This document shows positions 1 to 10,310 of a stretch of DNA of 64,000 nucleotides, one piece after another. Below the pieces are notes generated by a model that was given only the letters and a program-made list of their open reading frames with translations, was not told where the DNA came from and made no database searches. Position 1 is the stretch's first letter. Each line of letters begins with the position of its first letter. Origin of the DNA: Cheiracanthium punctorium (taxonomy: Eukaryota; Arthropoda; Arachnida; Araneae; Cheiracanthiidae); contig JAWZYV010019913.1 in the NCBI GenBank assembly GCA_038373885.1, positions 856,001 through 920,000 on the forward strand, written 5' to 3'. The position numbers and the translations under genes are program-made.

Positions 1-194
1 GGATTTCACTCCATGAAACTTGTATCGTGTTTTTAACATAACTTGTTAGGCTGAATTCAAGTTTGCAATCAGAATGTTTCTGTCATCCACAGTTTTTGCA
101 CAAGTACATTTTTTAATTAACACTTCATAGAAATTTTCCAGTTCTTTTTCATGAATAATTAATATATCTAAAGTAATATTTCAAATGATTTATT
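1..194. other. AT-rich flank, nothing recognised
   Basis: No coding frame, terminal repeat or RNA-like structure is visible up to the mariner insertion at 197. Confidence 0.6.
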
Positions 195-196
195 TA

Positions 197-778
197 TTAG
201 GTTGTAACGAAAGTTTTCCGCCACTCCAAGTATTGCCTGCACAAGCAGTTCCCGTTGGTGTCTTTGCCAATATTTTGTAAAACGATTTTTGTTATTTGAA
301 AGAAAAGACTTGTTTTAGAGCACTGTGTTGTGAAATCTGTAAAACAATATCGTTATGATTAAGTATAAGGTGTCTGAAATGGAACTACCACGCTACCAGA
401 TTGATCCATCATTTACTCTCAGTTCTGTCGCAAAAAGTCAGCTACAGAATGACACTGAATCATGTATACTGCTTAAGATACTACTGTTGAATCATGACAC
501 TGTGAAGATTTGGTACCGAAAGTTCAAAAACGAGGACCAGGATATTAAAGAAGCAGAGCGCTTTGACCGGCCTATTGATGCTGATGAGTCCCGCCTACGA
601 CAATTTGTGGAAGAAGATAAAATATTCATCAACTCGAGAGCTAGCTAAAAGAGTTAGACTTTAGTGCCATGTTCATTAGTCGCACTAAGCATAAAAAACT
701 TGACATATTAGGTCAATAGTTGGGTACCGCGTGAGCTGACTCAAGCAAATCTGGCGGAAAACTTTCGTTACAACCTGA
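197..778 (+). mobile_element. Internally deleted mariner element, both ends present
   Basis: The two ends form a 27-bp inverted repeat (197-223 and 752-778). It starts TTAGGTTGTAACGAAAG on the left and TCAGGTTGTAACGAAAG on the reverse-complemented right, with only one difference. TA dinucleotides flank both sides (195-196 and 779-780), the target duplication expected of mariner/Tc1 elements. Total length is 582 bp against about 1.3 kb for a full mariner, so more than half is missing. The interior encodes only the start of a mariner transposase. It is non-autonomous but still has the ends that a related transposase would recognise. Confidence 0.9.
355..750 (+). pseudogene. Mariner transposase, N-terminal DNA-binding part only
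   Basis: The open frame from 355 to 648 carries the hallmark of the mariner paired-type helix-turn-helix region: DTVKIWYRKFKNEDQDIKEA, then a D-R-P-I-D linker, as in the family motif W-x-x-K-F-x-x-G-x-x-x-x-x-x-x-x-R-x-G-R-P. At about 620 the frame shifts; the next frame reads STRELAKRV, the usual S-T-R-E-L-A block. Bases 721-750 translate as WVPRELTQAN, the conserved mariner linker normally followed by the catalytic domain. The right inverted repeat begins right there, so all catalytic aspartates are absent. The copy cannot make a working transposase; whether it is transcribed cannot be judged from sequence. Confidence 0.85.
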
Positions 779-959
779 TAATATATTTACATGTATATAG
801 ATAATGTGGACTAGCAAAAGAGACTACAGCATTTTATGTAGACACTAACATTATAATTATCAACAATCAGTGAATAGAATGGTGGATTTGTCGGGAACCA
901 CTCGCTACATGGAGGCAGATAGCTGTCTGCTGGATCTTAATCAGTGGCGTTTTATAAAC

Positions 960-1640
960 TTGTTGGTGTTGTACAGTACGACGTACAACACCAGTAAGTG
1001 TGACGACCGTGCCACCTTTTCTGAGTCGATGGACGACTATGAGGCTATGGACGACGATGGATGGCTATGAGGTCTCTCATTCCTCATTAAAAGTTCAAAG
1101 TGGTTATGACGCTCATGCTTTTGCAAATTCTGATGTCTCTCAACACCACGCATGCGCACTGGATGCAGTCATTCTGCAAGAACTGTGCTCTCGAATGAAA
1201 CCAGGCAGTCTTAGCCGCTAGCAACTATGATAATTGTGTGCGCTTGTGAAGTTCTTCCGCCAGCCAGCCGCCGCGCTTCTGTCAGTGCTTGTGCAGCCTT
1301 CCGCCAGTCAGCCGTACTTCTTCCTGGAATAATGATGTCGTTCCTGCTGCCTCGTCGTTGCCACCTTCCGAAGAGTATCAGCAAGGCGTTTCCAGTCCAT
1401 GGAGAGTAAAAGCTGCCTCGACGCCGGCATCTGAGCGTAGCAACACCAGGCTGCCTAAAGCAATTTAAAGAAGTTAACCTTGTTACGTTCCGTTATCTTG
1501 TTCAGTTCAGTTCAGTTAGTTATGTTCTTCAGTTTTAGTTAAAGTTAAATAAAAGTTGTTAGTTTAAAAATGACTTAAATCTTTTCTTCGTAGCGATCGA
1601 GACGACAGCCTCCTGGCTAAGGGTCTCAATCAACCAACCT
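960..1640 (+). repeat. Possible solo LTR or retroelement leader
   Basis: This block is clearly GC-richer than its surroundings between 1000 and 1450. It starts near a TGTTG and a perfect 10-bp hairpin (965-974 with 983-992, GGTGTTGTAC). It holds a polyadenylation signal AATAAA at 1548-1553 preceded by TTCAGTTCAGTTCAGTT. This layout resembles a gypsy-type LTR. I could not find a target duplication or matching second LTR, and short frames inside (for example 1227-1409) match nothing I know. It could instead be an unrelated GC-rich repeat. Confidence 0.3.
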
Positions 1641-1649
1641 ATCAAATCA

Positions 1650-2100
1650 AATTAATTTTTCGGACAATGTAAAACTGGAATCTGAAGAGGACAATACTTT
1701 TTTACCGTCCTAATGCTCGGGACCCTCCTTATAAACTTGCATTCTGTTCTATCATAAGTTAATATGACAAGGAATTGTGTTAATCATCAAGATAACTTTT
1801 ATTATGTATGTGTGAGGACTTTACATTTAAAAAAAACGGCGATGTTTGACTTCCCTAGTTAAAAATTCTCACGAACTGTATTTTGGTTTTAGAATAAGAA
1901 ATTAGGATAAGAACTGAACCCCTCCTATCTGCTGTTCAACCTGAATGAGGTATGGGATAGGTTATGCTCGGGATATTCGGCACATGAGCTTTGCCGTACT
2001 CATGGTGTAGCATAAATTGAATATCAATCATCGGATTGATCTTTCTGCATCTCCAAAATGAATAAGTTTTTTTATCTAAAAATACAATTATAAGTACCCA
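1650..2100. other. Unassigned AT-rich stretch
   Basis: Nothing recognisable. It may be the leader of the broken DDE-like copy that starts near 2105. Confidence 0.4.
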
Positions 2101-2104
2101 AATA

Positions 2105-2745
2105 TGGCATGTGTTATGCGACCAGTATTTCACAGTGAGGACTTACCTACACCAAATCCTCCGACAAATCTATATAGAAAATTAATTGGAAGATACCAGT
2201 GTTTTAGATAACGAAGTAAATGATCCTATTTTTCAACCAAGTGCAACCGCCTGTGAACCTCATATTTAAATTCAAGGCGAATCATACGACCTTATTTGCG
2301 ATATGAATTCGTCCAAAATTGAGGCCGGTCTTTTTTATTTTCTATAGAAAATGATTTAGCGTGTTTCAACAACATTTGTGCTCAGTTTAAGATTCCTTAA
2401 AGCAAGTTGAAAAAAACAGAATGGTGATCTTTAAGAAGAGTTATACAACATTTTTTACGACATCATAAAGCATCGAATTACTTTGAGATTGTAAGGGAAC
2501 TGTTTCAGTCATACAAAGATACAATATGTAATATGTCCTTAAAATTGCATTTCTTGGATTCCTTCCTGACACTCTTGACGATCACGGAGAGCGTTTTTAG
2601 CAAGATATTTCTGCAATGGGGAAAGAGGCACCAATCGCAATGAAATGCAAGAATGTTTGCTGATTACTGCAGGATATTCAGGCGGGATGGATATTCCAGA
2701 CGCTAAACACCGAAGAAATCAACAACCGCAACATTTTAAGAAATT
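2105..2745 (+). pseudogene. DDE-like transposase relic, second family member, internally deleted
   Basis: Broken frames match the protein encoded at 4074-5412. An N-terminal block (about 2115-2180) reads RPVFHSEDLPTPNPPTNL. Near 2290 ESYDLICDMNSSKIEAGL corresponds to the E-L-N-D-L-x-R-x-L region of the other copy. Near 2350, ENDLACFNNICAQFKIP precedes a gap where about 170 residues are missing. The C-terminal end resumes at about 2470 with NYFEIVRELFQSYKD, then NMSLKLHFLDSF, DDHGERF and ADYC (2520-2700), matching NMSIKIHFLHSH, DEQGERS and ADYC in the neighbour. At least two stops and several shifts interrupt it. Wording differs enough that it belongs to a separate subfamily, not a recent duplicate. 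Confidence 0.75.
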
Positions 2746-2749
2746 CGAG

Positions 2750-3095
2750 TAGTACCATGTCTGTTCGTTCACAATCAACATGCGTGTCACTAAAGAGTAA
2801 CGGGTGATGGAGAAAAATTAATTCCACGCTTTAATTCAGCATGAAAGTTCTATTACAATCACACTTTCTCGATATTGGGCCGAATAAATTTTAATTCTGT
2901 TGATTAGTGATAGTAATAAAAGGGAAACTTCATTTTCAAACTTTAGATTGAAGGATATAAATTTGATGCCAACTTACTTGACACAGTTAAATCCACCATC
3001 ACAACGCATGGTATAGCTCGTATAATAGAGGATGACGCATACTATAGATAGCAAGTGAAATTTTGCATGATTTGAGAATGTTGCCTCTCATTTAA
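2750..3095. other. Unassigned AT-rich stretch
   Basis: No frame or repeat structure recognised between the DDE-like relic and the outer element beginning at 3098. Confidence 0.4.
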
Positions 3096-3290
3096 CCCAG
3101 ACAGCACATAACCTTAAATCAAGCTTCACATTTCCTTGAATTTGACGTATTAATGCAAGCTTGACTTTAGCTTGATTTTAGCTTTCAAAGTGCGCAGTGA
3201 TGGCGCCATCTGTGAAAGAGAATGGACATTAATTGTCTAGCGTCCTCAAATTTGCCGAAAGTTCGTAAAAGATGTGTTTTATTTTATTAC

Positions 3291-3420
3291 CAGTGCCATA
3301 TTACCGGCAGGGCAAACGGGGCAACTGCCCGGGGCCTACAGATTTTAGGGCCCAAAAATCTTACACTTTTGAAGTTTTAAAATAAAATTACAAAGGATAA
3401 AAAAAATTCACAAGTTAAAT
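3291..3420 (+). mobile_element. Left end of a hAT-type non-autonomous element
   Basis: The sequence from CAGTGCC at 3291 continues with CGGCAGGGCAAACGGGGCAA and then AGGGCCCAAAAATC. This parallels the left end of the complete element at 48561 (CGGCAGGGCAACCGGGGCA, then AAGGGCCCAAAATTT). No right end is found nearby; it may have been lost before or after the 3511-6153 insertion. Confidence 0.6.
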
Positions 3421-4073
3421 AATTTTTTTAATTATAAAGTATGAACAATGAAAATAATTCAAATTTACATTTGTATAAATTTATTTAAACTTATTTTTAA
3501 TTCTTCGAAACAGGGCCGTGACCAGGATGAAATGTTGGGTAGGGCTTTGAATCTAGTTTGGGGGGTGGAACAAATATAAGTATTAGTAGGCAGAAGGGGG
3601 GGGGGTGTTTTTCAATTTGCACATTTTTCTTCTAGAGTATTTGCTTCAAAAAACACCGTGTTTTTAAAATATTTAACATTCATTATGTTAATAATTTTTT
3701 CATTGATATTCCATTAAAAATATTCAAATGATATTTTGAGCGAATGCAGTATTGGATATCGGTTAGAGTAATTTTTTGTACAACAATAGCACCAGCCTGC
3801 AACAATTTCTTGTTTTAAAAGTAATAGTTGTTTTTTATGTATTTTCGCATGCTTATTTCAAAAATAATATCAGTTTTTACGTATAACGTACAGTTTTTTT
3901 GAAAAGTAAATTTTTTAAATAAGTAAAAATACACAGATTTTTAAATAAGTAAAAATGCGATTTGGATAGGATAAATTAATAAAGTATGTATGTTTATTTG
4001 TTTAAATAAATTCTGAAAACCTCTTACTTCATTGAAATTAAATAATACATTTATATTGAATAAATACTTATAA

Positions 4074-5412
4074 TTGTATTTAAAGAAACCTTTTGTGAAG
4101 AAACATTGTGAAAATATTCCTGTCCCGTCACGACCTGAGGCTTTTAGCAATGCTAATATATCTGAAAGCGAAAGTGATGAAAAAGACTTGGATTTCACCG
4201 TGAAAAATGAAGTACCTGATAAATTTAATCAAGCCGAATTAAATGACTTAATGCGTAATTTAGGTTTAACTAAAGAAAATGCAGAATTATTAGGCTCTCG
4301 GTTAAAAGAGAAAAAATTATTAATGACACATACGTCGTTTAGTTGGTACAGGAATCGAGAAAAGCAATTTTTATCATTTTTCAAATCTGAAAACTTCTTG
4401 TTTTATTGTGCTGACATACCTGGTTTGTTACATGAATTAGAAGATATTCCTTATAATCCGAATGATTGGGGACTATTTATAGATTCCTCAAAGACGAGTC
4501 TAAAAGCAGTTTTATTGCATAACGAATCTAAACTTGCATCAATTCCAGTTGCACATTTCGTTTTCATGAAAGAAACATATGAAAGTATGGAGATGCTTCT
4601 CACTAAAATGAAATACAATACACTGAACACAAGTGGGCAATATGTGGTGACTTAAAGGTTGTAGGTCTGTTTCTCGGGCAACAAAGTGGATTTACTAAAT
4701 TTCCGTGCTTTATTTCTGAATGGGATAGCAGGGACAGAGAAAGTCATTGGATAAAAAAGGTATGGCCGAAGAGACAAGAATGGATTCCTGGTAAGAAGAA
4801 TATTTTAAATGAATATTTAATAGATCCACAAAATACTTTATTGCCCCCACTTCACATAAAATTGGGACTCATAAAGCAATTTGTGAAAGCTTTGGATAAA
4901 GGTGGAAAATGTTTAGAGTATCTTATATCGTAGTTCCCAAAATTGTCTAGCGCTAAAATTAAAGAAGGTGTATTTGATGGAACACAAATAAAGAAATTAG
5001 TTAAAGATTCCAATTTTCAACAATGTATGACAAATAGAGAGAAGCAGGCTTGGGTTGCATTTAAAGATGTCGTAGAAGGTTTTTTGGGAAATGAGAGAAA
5101 AGAAAATTACAAAGAACTTGTAACTGAGCTATTACGTACTTTCTTTTGGGATGCAATATGAGCATTAAAATTCACTTCCTTCACTCACATTTGGAATACT
5201 TCCCAGACAATTTAGGAAAAATGAGAGACGAGCAAGGTGAAAGATCCCACCAGGATATAAAGGAGATAGAACGCAGATATCACGGACGGTGGGATGTTAA
5301 CATGATGGCCGATTACTGTTGGTGTTTAAAAAGAGACAGTGATGTGGACCATAAACGAAAAACCCGAAAAAGAAGCTTCTTGACTTCAAGAAAAACACAA
5401 AAGTTATCATAA
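4074..5412 (+). pseudogene. DDE-like transposase of the 3511-6153 element
   Basis: Three overlapping frames form one protein of about 440 residues. Frame one (4074-4655) has ELNDLMRNLGLTKENAELL, GSRLKEKKLL, a FSWYRNREKQF block and LFIDSSKTSLKAVLLHN. A shift near 4625 leads to HKWAICGDLKVVGLFLGQQ, PCFISEWDSRDR and LLPPLHIKLGLIKQFVKALD. A stop interrupts at 4931, and a second shift near 5150 leads to CNMSIKIHFLHSHLEYFPDN, DEQGERSHQDI and MMADYCW. I recognise the pattern as a repetitive protein family common in arthropods and cnidarians, usually annotated only as uncharacterised. The conserved D in FIDSS, D in WDSR and E in GER are plausible DDE residues, but that is inference. Confidence 0.75.
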
Positions 5413-5449
5413 TATTGTAAATGAACAGCATTATTGTGTTTAGTTAATA

Positions 5450-5509
5450 GTAACTACAGTTGCAAACTTAGCAACTGTAGTTACAAACTATAGTTGTAAC
5501 TACAGTTGC
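5450..5509. repeat. Triple 14-bp inverted motif
   Basis: GTAACTACAGTTGC occurs at 5450-5463 and 5496-5509, with its perfect reverse complement at 5471-5484 between them. Either pairing gives a stable hairpin. It lies just after the transposase frame and could be a transcript 3-prime-end structure. Confidence 0.7.
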
Positions 5510-6153
5510 TATGTATGCATTATACTGCATTTTGCTAATTTTTTCATCGTCATTTGTAAAAAATCCTTACGTGTTACATAAAATTTAGTTTGCATTTTGG
5601 AATGAAATCATCATTGCTGATATAAATCAATTAAAATTTTACAAACAAGATTTTTTTTTTCAGGCTGGTGTAATTCACAAGACGTAGTTACTAGTTAATT
5701 GTGCCTTTTGCAATCCATTAAATGCTATCCAATAATAATAATAAACTGTGTAAAATAAAAAATGTTAACAATTAAACTTTGGAATAAAAATTTACTGAAA
5801 AGTGCATTTATTTTTCATTTTAAATATAATTGTAAGGATATAACTGTAAGGAACTTAAAAGGAAACCGGCAGTTTCGTGTACTCAGAAAAATCCGAAAAC
5901 CGATACTACATGCAGCCAAGAACAGCAAAATAATTAACCGTATGTATAGAAATCTGGCCATTGTGATGAGAAATTCTCTCAAAACAATGGCCATTTTTTA
6001 TGATGTAAAATTTAATGATTGTTAAAAATCAATCGTTTCTAGAATTTCGTATTTATCTGTAAATTTACAAAAAATTTTGTAAATCTTAGGGGGGGCTGAA
6101 AGCCGGCTAGGTAGGGCTCAGCCCCCGTAGCCCTCCCTCTGGTTACGGCCCTG

Positions 6154-6347
6154 CTTCGAAATGCTCTATATCGATATAGCATACCAACATGTAGGAAAAT
6201 AACTAATCACATTTGTAAAGAGAATTTTTAGCGTTAAAAAATAGCAAAATTTTTGAATTATTTGTTATTTTAAGAAATATTGACAAAAATGCGACTAAAG
6301 TGTTTGTATTCCATACATGTTAGCAACTGTGATATAGCATTTCGAAG
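6154..6347. repeat. Imperfect inverted repeat around the hAT-like target site
   Basis: CTTCGAAATGCT followed by ATATAGCATACCAACATGTA (6154-6194) is mirrored by 6312-6347 (ACATGTTAGCAACTGTGATA, then TAGCATTTCGAAG). The 8-bp target of the 3511-6153 element is therefore the tip of a small palindromic unit, perhaps an older MITE. Confidence 0.4.
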
Positions 6348-6734
6348 TAACGTTCAACTGTTTCTTTGATTTCAGATTACTTAACACAAAATTTGTGTTA
6401 AGGAAGTAAACCCATTCTATATTTCCAAATATGGAAATTCTTCAAAATAAAATACAATTATACTACGAAATTGATTTCAAAATCAGTCGTTTGTCTCGAT
6501 TTTGGCCAGCAGTATTGCTCATGAGTGTTGCGGTACTGAAAGTTTTAAAACGTTTGCTGCTCTTAAGTTTATATTATGTTTATTTCCCTATTAGTAGAGT
6601 CTCTAAATCACACATAAGATTATTTTAATTTTGATGCATCCCATGGAAAAATAAAAGAAACAAATAACACATCGCCCACTTATCAATCTGGCGATAAAAC
6701 GGCGTGATAAGTCACTTCAAACTTTAGTCATATC

Positions 6735-6905
6735 TGCGTGAAGCATAGTAGCTGAACGGATAGCGAGCTCGACTCCCAACCTAAAGGTCCCGGGTTCTAT
6801 TCCAGCCACAAACACTCGATGGAAACAAATTAAATTGAAATTTCAGCGTAGAGGGGGAAAATGCGTGGCAAAGTAAAATATATGGGGCGAGTTCGCCGAC
6901 CGGCG
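6735..6905 (+). mobile_element. tRNA-headed SINE
   Basis: The head resembles a tRNA: an A-box-like TAGCTGAACGGATAGCG near 6750 and a B-box-like GGTCCCGGGTTCTATTCC near 6786, about 37 bases apart, as in Pol III type 2 promoters. An unrelated body follows, ending GCGAGTTCGCCGACCGGCG near 6905. It does not share the tail of the SINEs at 22617 and 38275, so it is a separate family. No CCA or full cloverleaf is seen, so it is not a tRNA gene. Confidence 0.6.
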
Positions 6906-7099
6906 ACCCGTGTATTTAGGAAATTTTTTAAGCTTGAAATTAAGCTTGAAATGTCAAGCTTAATGCAAGCTGGGCAAGTGTAAACTAGAACACTTGATTC
7001 AAACTTTCATTAAGCTTACACGCTTGAAAATTTCAAGCTTAATTCAAGCTTATTGTCTTGATAAATCAAGCTTGCTGCAAGTTTGCTGTGCTGTCTGTG

Positions 7100-9190
7100 A
7101 AGGAGGCCGTATGAATACATAATTAAGAGAAACATCACCAAAAACAATTGTGAAAAGCACGCTGATAAGTATTATTAGACGTCTTACATGGATATACAAT
7201 AGACGAACAAGAAAAATAAAGCCTTTGTGTGCAAGTTTCTTCTTTTGCACTTGAAAATCGTTATTGTTACAAAAATCAGAGTTCGCCGATATCGATTCTT
7301 TGGTTTAAAGTAAGTGGACATTAAAATGGCATCATATATATAAAAAAGATCAAATTGTTTTCTTTAAGGACATTACTTGTTGCTCTCAAAGTGTTCACTA
7401 CAAGTAATGGAATGGATATTTTTTTTTCTAATCCGAAACTGATTTTGCTAATAAAAGCAGCGCAAGGGATCCCAATTTTCTATAAAAAAATCTATATACA
7501 GTAACAGTAGAAAAAAGAAAAACTACTAATGGAAAAATGGAACCATTATGATACATTTTTGAAACATTTATCCAGGAAAATAATAGATTTAAGTAATTTT
7601 TGTTTTGAAAGTTTGAAAAAGAAGGAGTAGAATAAGGAAAACTATTTCAGGTGAAGTCTGGAATATTTTTGAGATAAAATTTATTGCTATATAATCGGGA
7701 AAGTGCTTAGACAGATGAAGATTTTATGTTAAGTATAAATGGGCTTCTTTTGCAATATTATACATTTATGAGAAGCGTATTTAAAACACTGGTTGTGGTT
7801 AAAAGAAATAAATTTTAGAAAACTTGCATTTTACAGCTATAGGTTTGGTTATGATATATTTAGTTTAAATGAGATAATTTTATACTTAAAATAAATTACT
7901 GCATTGCATTTTAACTATAATGACACAAACACAACACACACGCAAATATACATCAAATGCGACATTTTTAGAGTTTGCATGGATCCACTTATTTTGAATA
8001 GTATTTTTACCATTCATTAATTTTCTGATAAGCTTCAAATTTTATAAGTACGATTATCTGTATGAAGGAATCATTAGACTTTCATTCACAGTTAAGAGAA
8101 TATCACTTTGTCTCAAATTTTCATATTTTTCATGAAGATATTCCATTCCTATAAAAGACTATTTAATGTAATCAAAGAGCAATAATGAGTATACGAGAGC
8201 TAGACAAAACATGGTTCATTCAGACTCAGGATATTGTAATGTTGCATTGCAGACTCATTATTATCGACTGTTTCTTTGACTTTGCTGAAAAAATTAAGTT
8301 GAAAGTCGAACTGAATAATTGAAAACTGACAGATTTTCACATAGCAAGATCTCAATTTGTTTCATATTCAAGTGCTAAATTTAATAATAAAGGGTGATTA
8401 GGAATAATACTGATTAGTTTTCAATGAACTTTATTCAAATGCACATATTAGGAATATTTTAAACACTGAAGTTAGACTTGGAAGTCGGTAGTGACTATAA
8501 CATATTTTTGTCCAAAGTACTTTTCAAATTCTGTGCCCTAGTATAGCTCTGTTAGTACCTATCGATATAGTTGTGTTTGTCTTTGATGTAATATATTCTT
8601 TTTACATCAAAGTATTTCATTTTTTTTCTCTCCGCCTGTATCTAACGCCCGTTCAAGGATCCCATGGTGCTCGTGAGATAGCCAGGTTCTGACGGAAGAT
8701 GTGCGAGACGAAACCCTATAACATTTACTCACAAAATCTACTGCCTGTCATGAAAAGAGCTCCTTTAGAATGAAGCATAGTCACTTTCAAATTCATGTCT
8801 TCATATTCCTTTAATTCTCAAAAGTTGATTCAGCTAAAATAGTAGGAAGTTGAAGCAAGTGGTGGTCTTGATTGCTGCTAAGCCAGCAAAGTATTCAAGT
8901 AACGAAAACTGGTTGTGTATGCTGGACAAGCAGTAAAAGTGTTCAATTCACACCATGACTTGCTAATAATTCTGGTGAAACTTTCAAGTATTTATGGTAG
9001 CTTATGGTTTTTTTCTTGCTGGGATACAGCATTTAATACTACTCTAGCAAACAAATACCAGCATGCATTTTGCCTTGGGATCCTCCCTTAGACAGGTAGT
9101 CCTTGTGTAGTTGTGTAGCTTTGCTTTAATCAAACAATACTATCATTAGTGGTATTAAAGTTACGTTAAGTTACAGTACTGATTAATTTG
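7100..9190. other. AT-rich intervening sequence
   Basis: No coding signal. The one structured site is a perfect 11-bp hairpin at 8581-8591 with 8602-8612 (CTTTGATGTAA). A somewhat GC-richer patch at 8640-8760 is not recognised. Confidence 0.5.
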
Positions 9191-9199
9191 AATCTACAT

Positions 9200-9490
9200 T
9201 TTTTGTAAAAATATCATTTTTGATCGAAAAAAAAAGTCTTAAAATATGGCTTTTATTCCGATGATTTTTAAGTAATTCTTTTTTACATCAAAGTATTTTT
9301 ATTGACTCACTGATATTTTTTTCCTTTCCAAGATGTGACAAACATAATTCAGAAATTTTCAGTACTGATGCTTTAGTATCGGTTTTCCTTTCACAAACTG
9401 AAGAGACTTCAATGCTCTCAATCAATTTCGATTTAAAAAATTTGCCCTTTTCTGTCTCGGTTAAGCTGTTATTTGGTGGCTGTTTTTGCA
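9200..9490 (-). repeat. Exon-like repeat, copy 1 of 4
   Basis: On the minus strand this reads IEVSSVCERKTDTKASVLKI and then SELCLSHLGKEKNI in one open frame (the largest frame covers 9288-9497). Just after the block lies GTGAGTCAATAAAAATAC, which looks like a 5-prime splice site and is also present in copies 2 and 3. Three other copies lie downstream in the same orientation, so this is a local family. The protein matches nothing I know. It could be a set of duplicated exons of a fast-evolving gene, or a repeat that once carried an exon. Confidence 0.5.
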
Positions 9491-9899
9491 GTTGCAAAAG
9501 ATACAGACAATTTTATTCCTTTACAGCAATAAAAGTTGAAATGAAATGACTTAAGACGTAGGTCGAAGAATGTGTTATGCATATTTAAAGAAAACTCTTT
9601 AAGTGCTCTAATCGATTAAATTTTTTAAAAACTTATTTTCTTGGACGAGTTTGTTTAAAATGATAGTGTCTCTCTGTATTTCCTTTATTTCAGCGTTGTT
9701 TGTTCGCTGTTTGATAGATTAGAAGTCTATCAAAAAGCAAAAATAGTGACATAAAAGCCCTTATTTACTGATGCTTTCAACTAAATCAATTGCAATTATA
9801 TAATTTTCTTTTATTTTTTATGATTATGTTAATGATTTGAAAATCAATAATTTTTCTAATATGTTTCATTAAAAATAAAGTAAATAAACTAAAAATGCA

Positions 9900-10310
9900 C
9901 CTCTAAATAGGGTTTTACTGCTATAACGCTGGTGAACAGATTTTTACGCCATTTGATACTCGGACTTTAGAGGCGATGCATTGAAGGAATTTCCGAAAAA
10001 AGTATCAGTTCAAAAAATGTCTACTAGGTGGCGTTTTGCATGAAAAAACAGGAGATTTCACAATGGAAATGGATAATTGGAAATCCATAAAAAATTGCAA
10101 TTATTCAATAGATTTTAGCATTGATTTACTAACTTGGGCCGTTTTTTTAGCTGATTTTACCATGCCAAGCGCCCCCAGTGGACCTGATTGACCCTAATCT
10201 TTCTTGATAGCATATCGGTCACAGTCTATATGCCAAATTTGGTGGCAATCGGCACACCCACTTCAGCTGCCGAAAGTTGTTTATAGGGGACGTTTAATTA
10301 TAACTATACT
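9900..10310. repeat. Repeat-like segment, family unknown
   Basis: Phrases such as CTAGGTGGCG and CCAAATTTGGTGGCAATCGG resemble boilerplate of arthropod non-autonomous elements, and base composition is less AT-rich than around it. No terminal repeats were found. Confidence 0.25.

Larger units (their letters stand above)
3511..6153 (+). mobile_element. Complete 2.64-kb DNA transposon, 8-bp target duplication
   Basis: The element starts CAGGGCCGTGACCAG at 3511 and ends with the complement of CAGGGCCGTAACCAG at 6153, a 15-bp inverted repeat with one mismatch. It is flanked on both sides by CTTCGAAA (3503-3510 and 6154-6161), a perfect 8-bp duplication. The CAGGG start and 8-bp duplication are those of the hAT group, though P-type elements also duplicate 8 bp. 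Runs of G and C beside both ends (3560-3605, 6090-6135) are common in hAT-like ends. Inside lies one long, lightly damaged transposase-like pseudogene (4074-5412). The intact duplication suggests a fairly recent insertion into the outer 3098-7097 element. Confidence 0.85.
3098..7097. mobile_element. Outer DNA element with CAGACAGCAC ends and AAGCTTGA subterminal repeats
   Basis: CAGACAGCAC at 3098-3107 is matched by its reverse complement at 7088-7097. Both ends are followed inward by repeated AAGCTTGA/TCAAGCTT blocks: on the left 3119-3180, on the right more than eight copies between 6930 and 7080, in both orientations. Such subterminal arrays are typical of transposase-binding sites. No clear target duplication is visible. 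The interior is occupied by later insertions (3291, 3511-6153 and the SINE at 6735), and no coding sequence of its own survives, so the superfamily is unknown. Confidence 0.55.

Noticed and set aside
870..1409. Short overlapping frames in the GC-rich block as genes
   Set aside because: Low GC contrast creates longer frames by chance; the proteins have no known motif and the block looks more like an LTR.
6745..6815. Functional tRNA gene
   Set aside because: Box spacing is right, but no cloverleaf with a paired acceptor stem can be drawn, and a SINE body follows.
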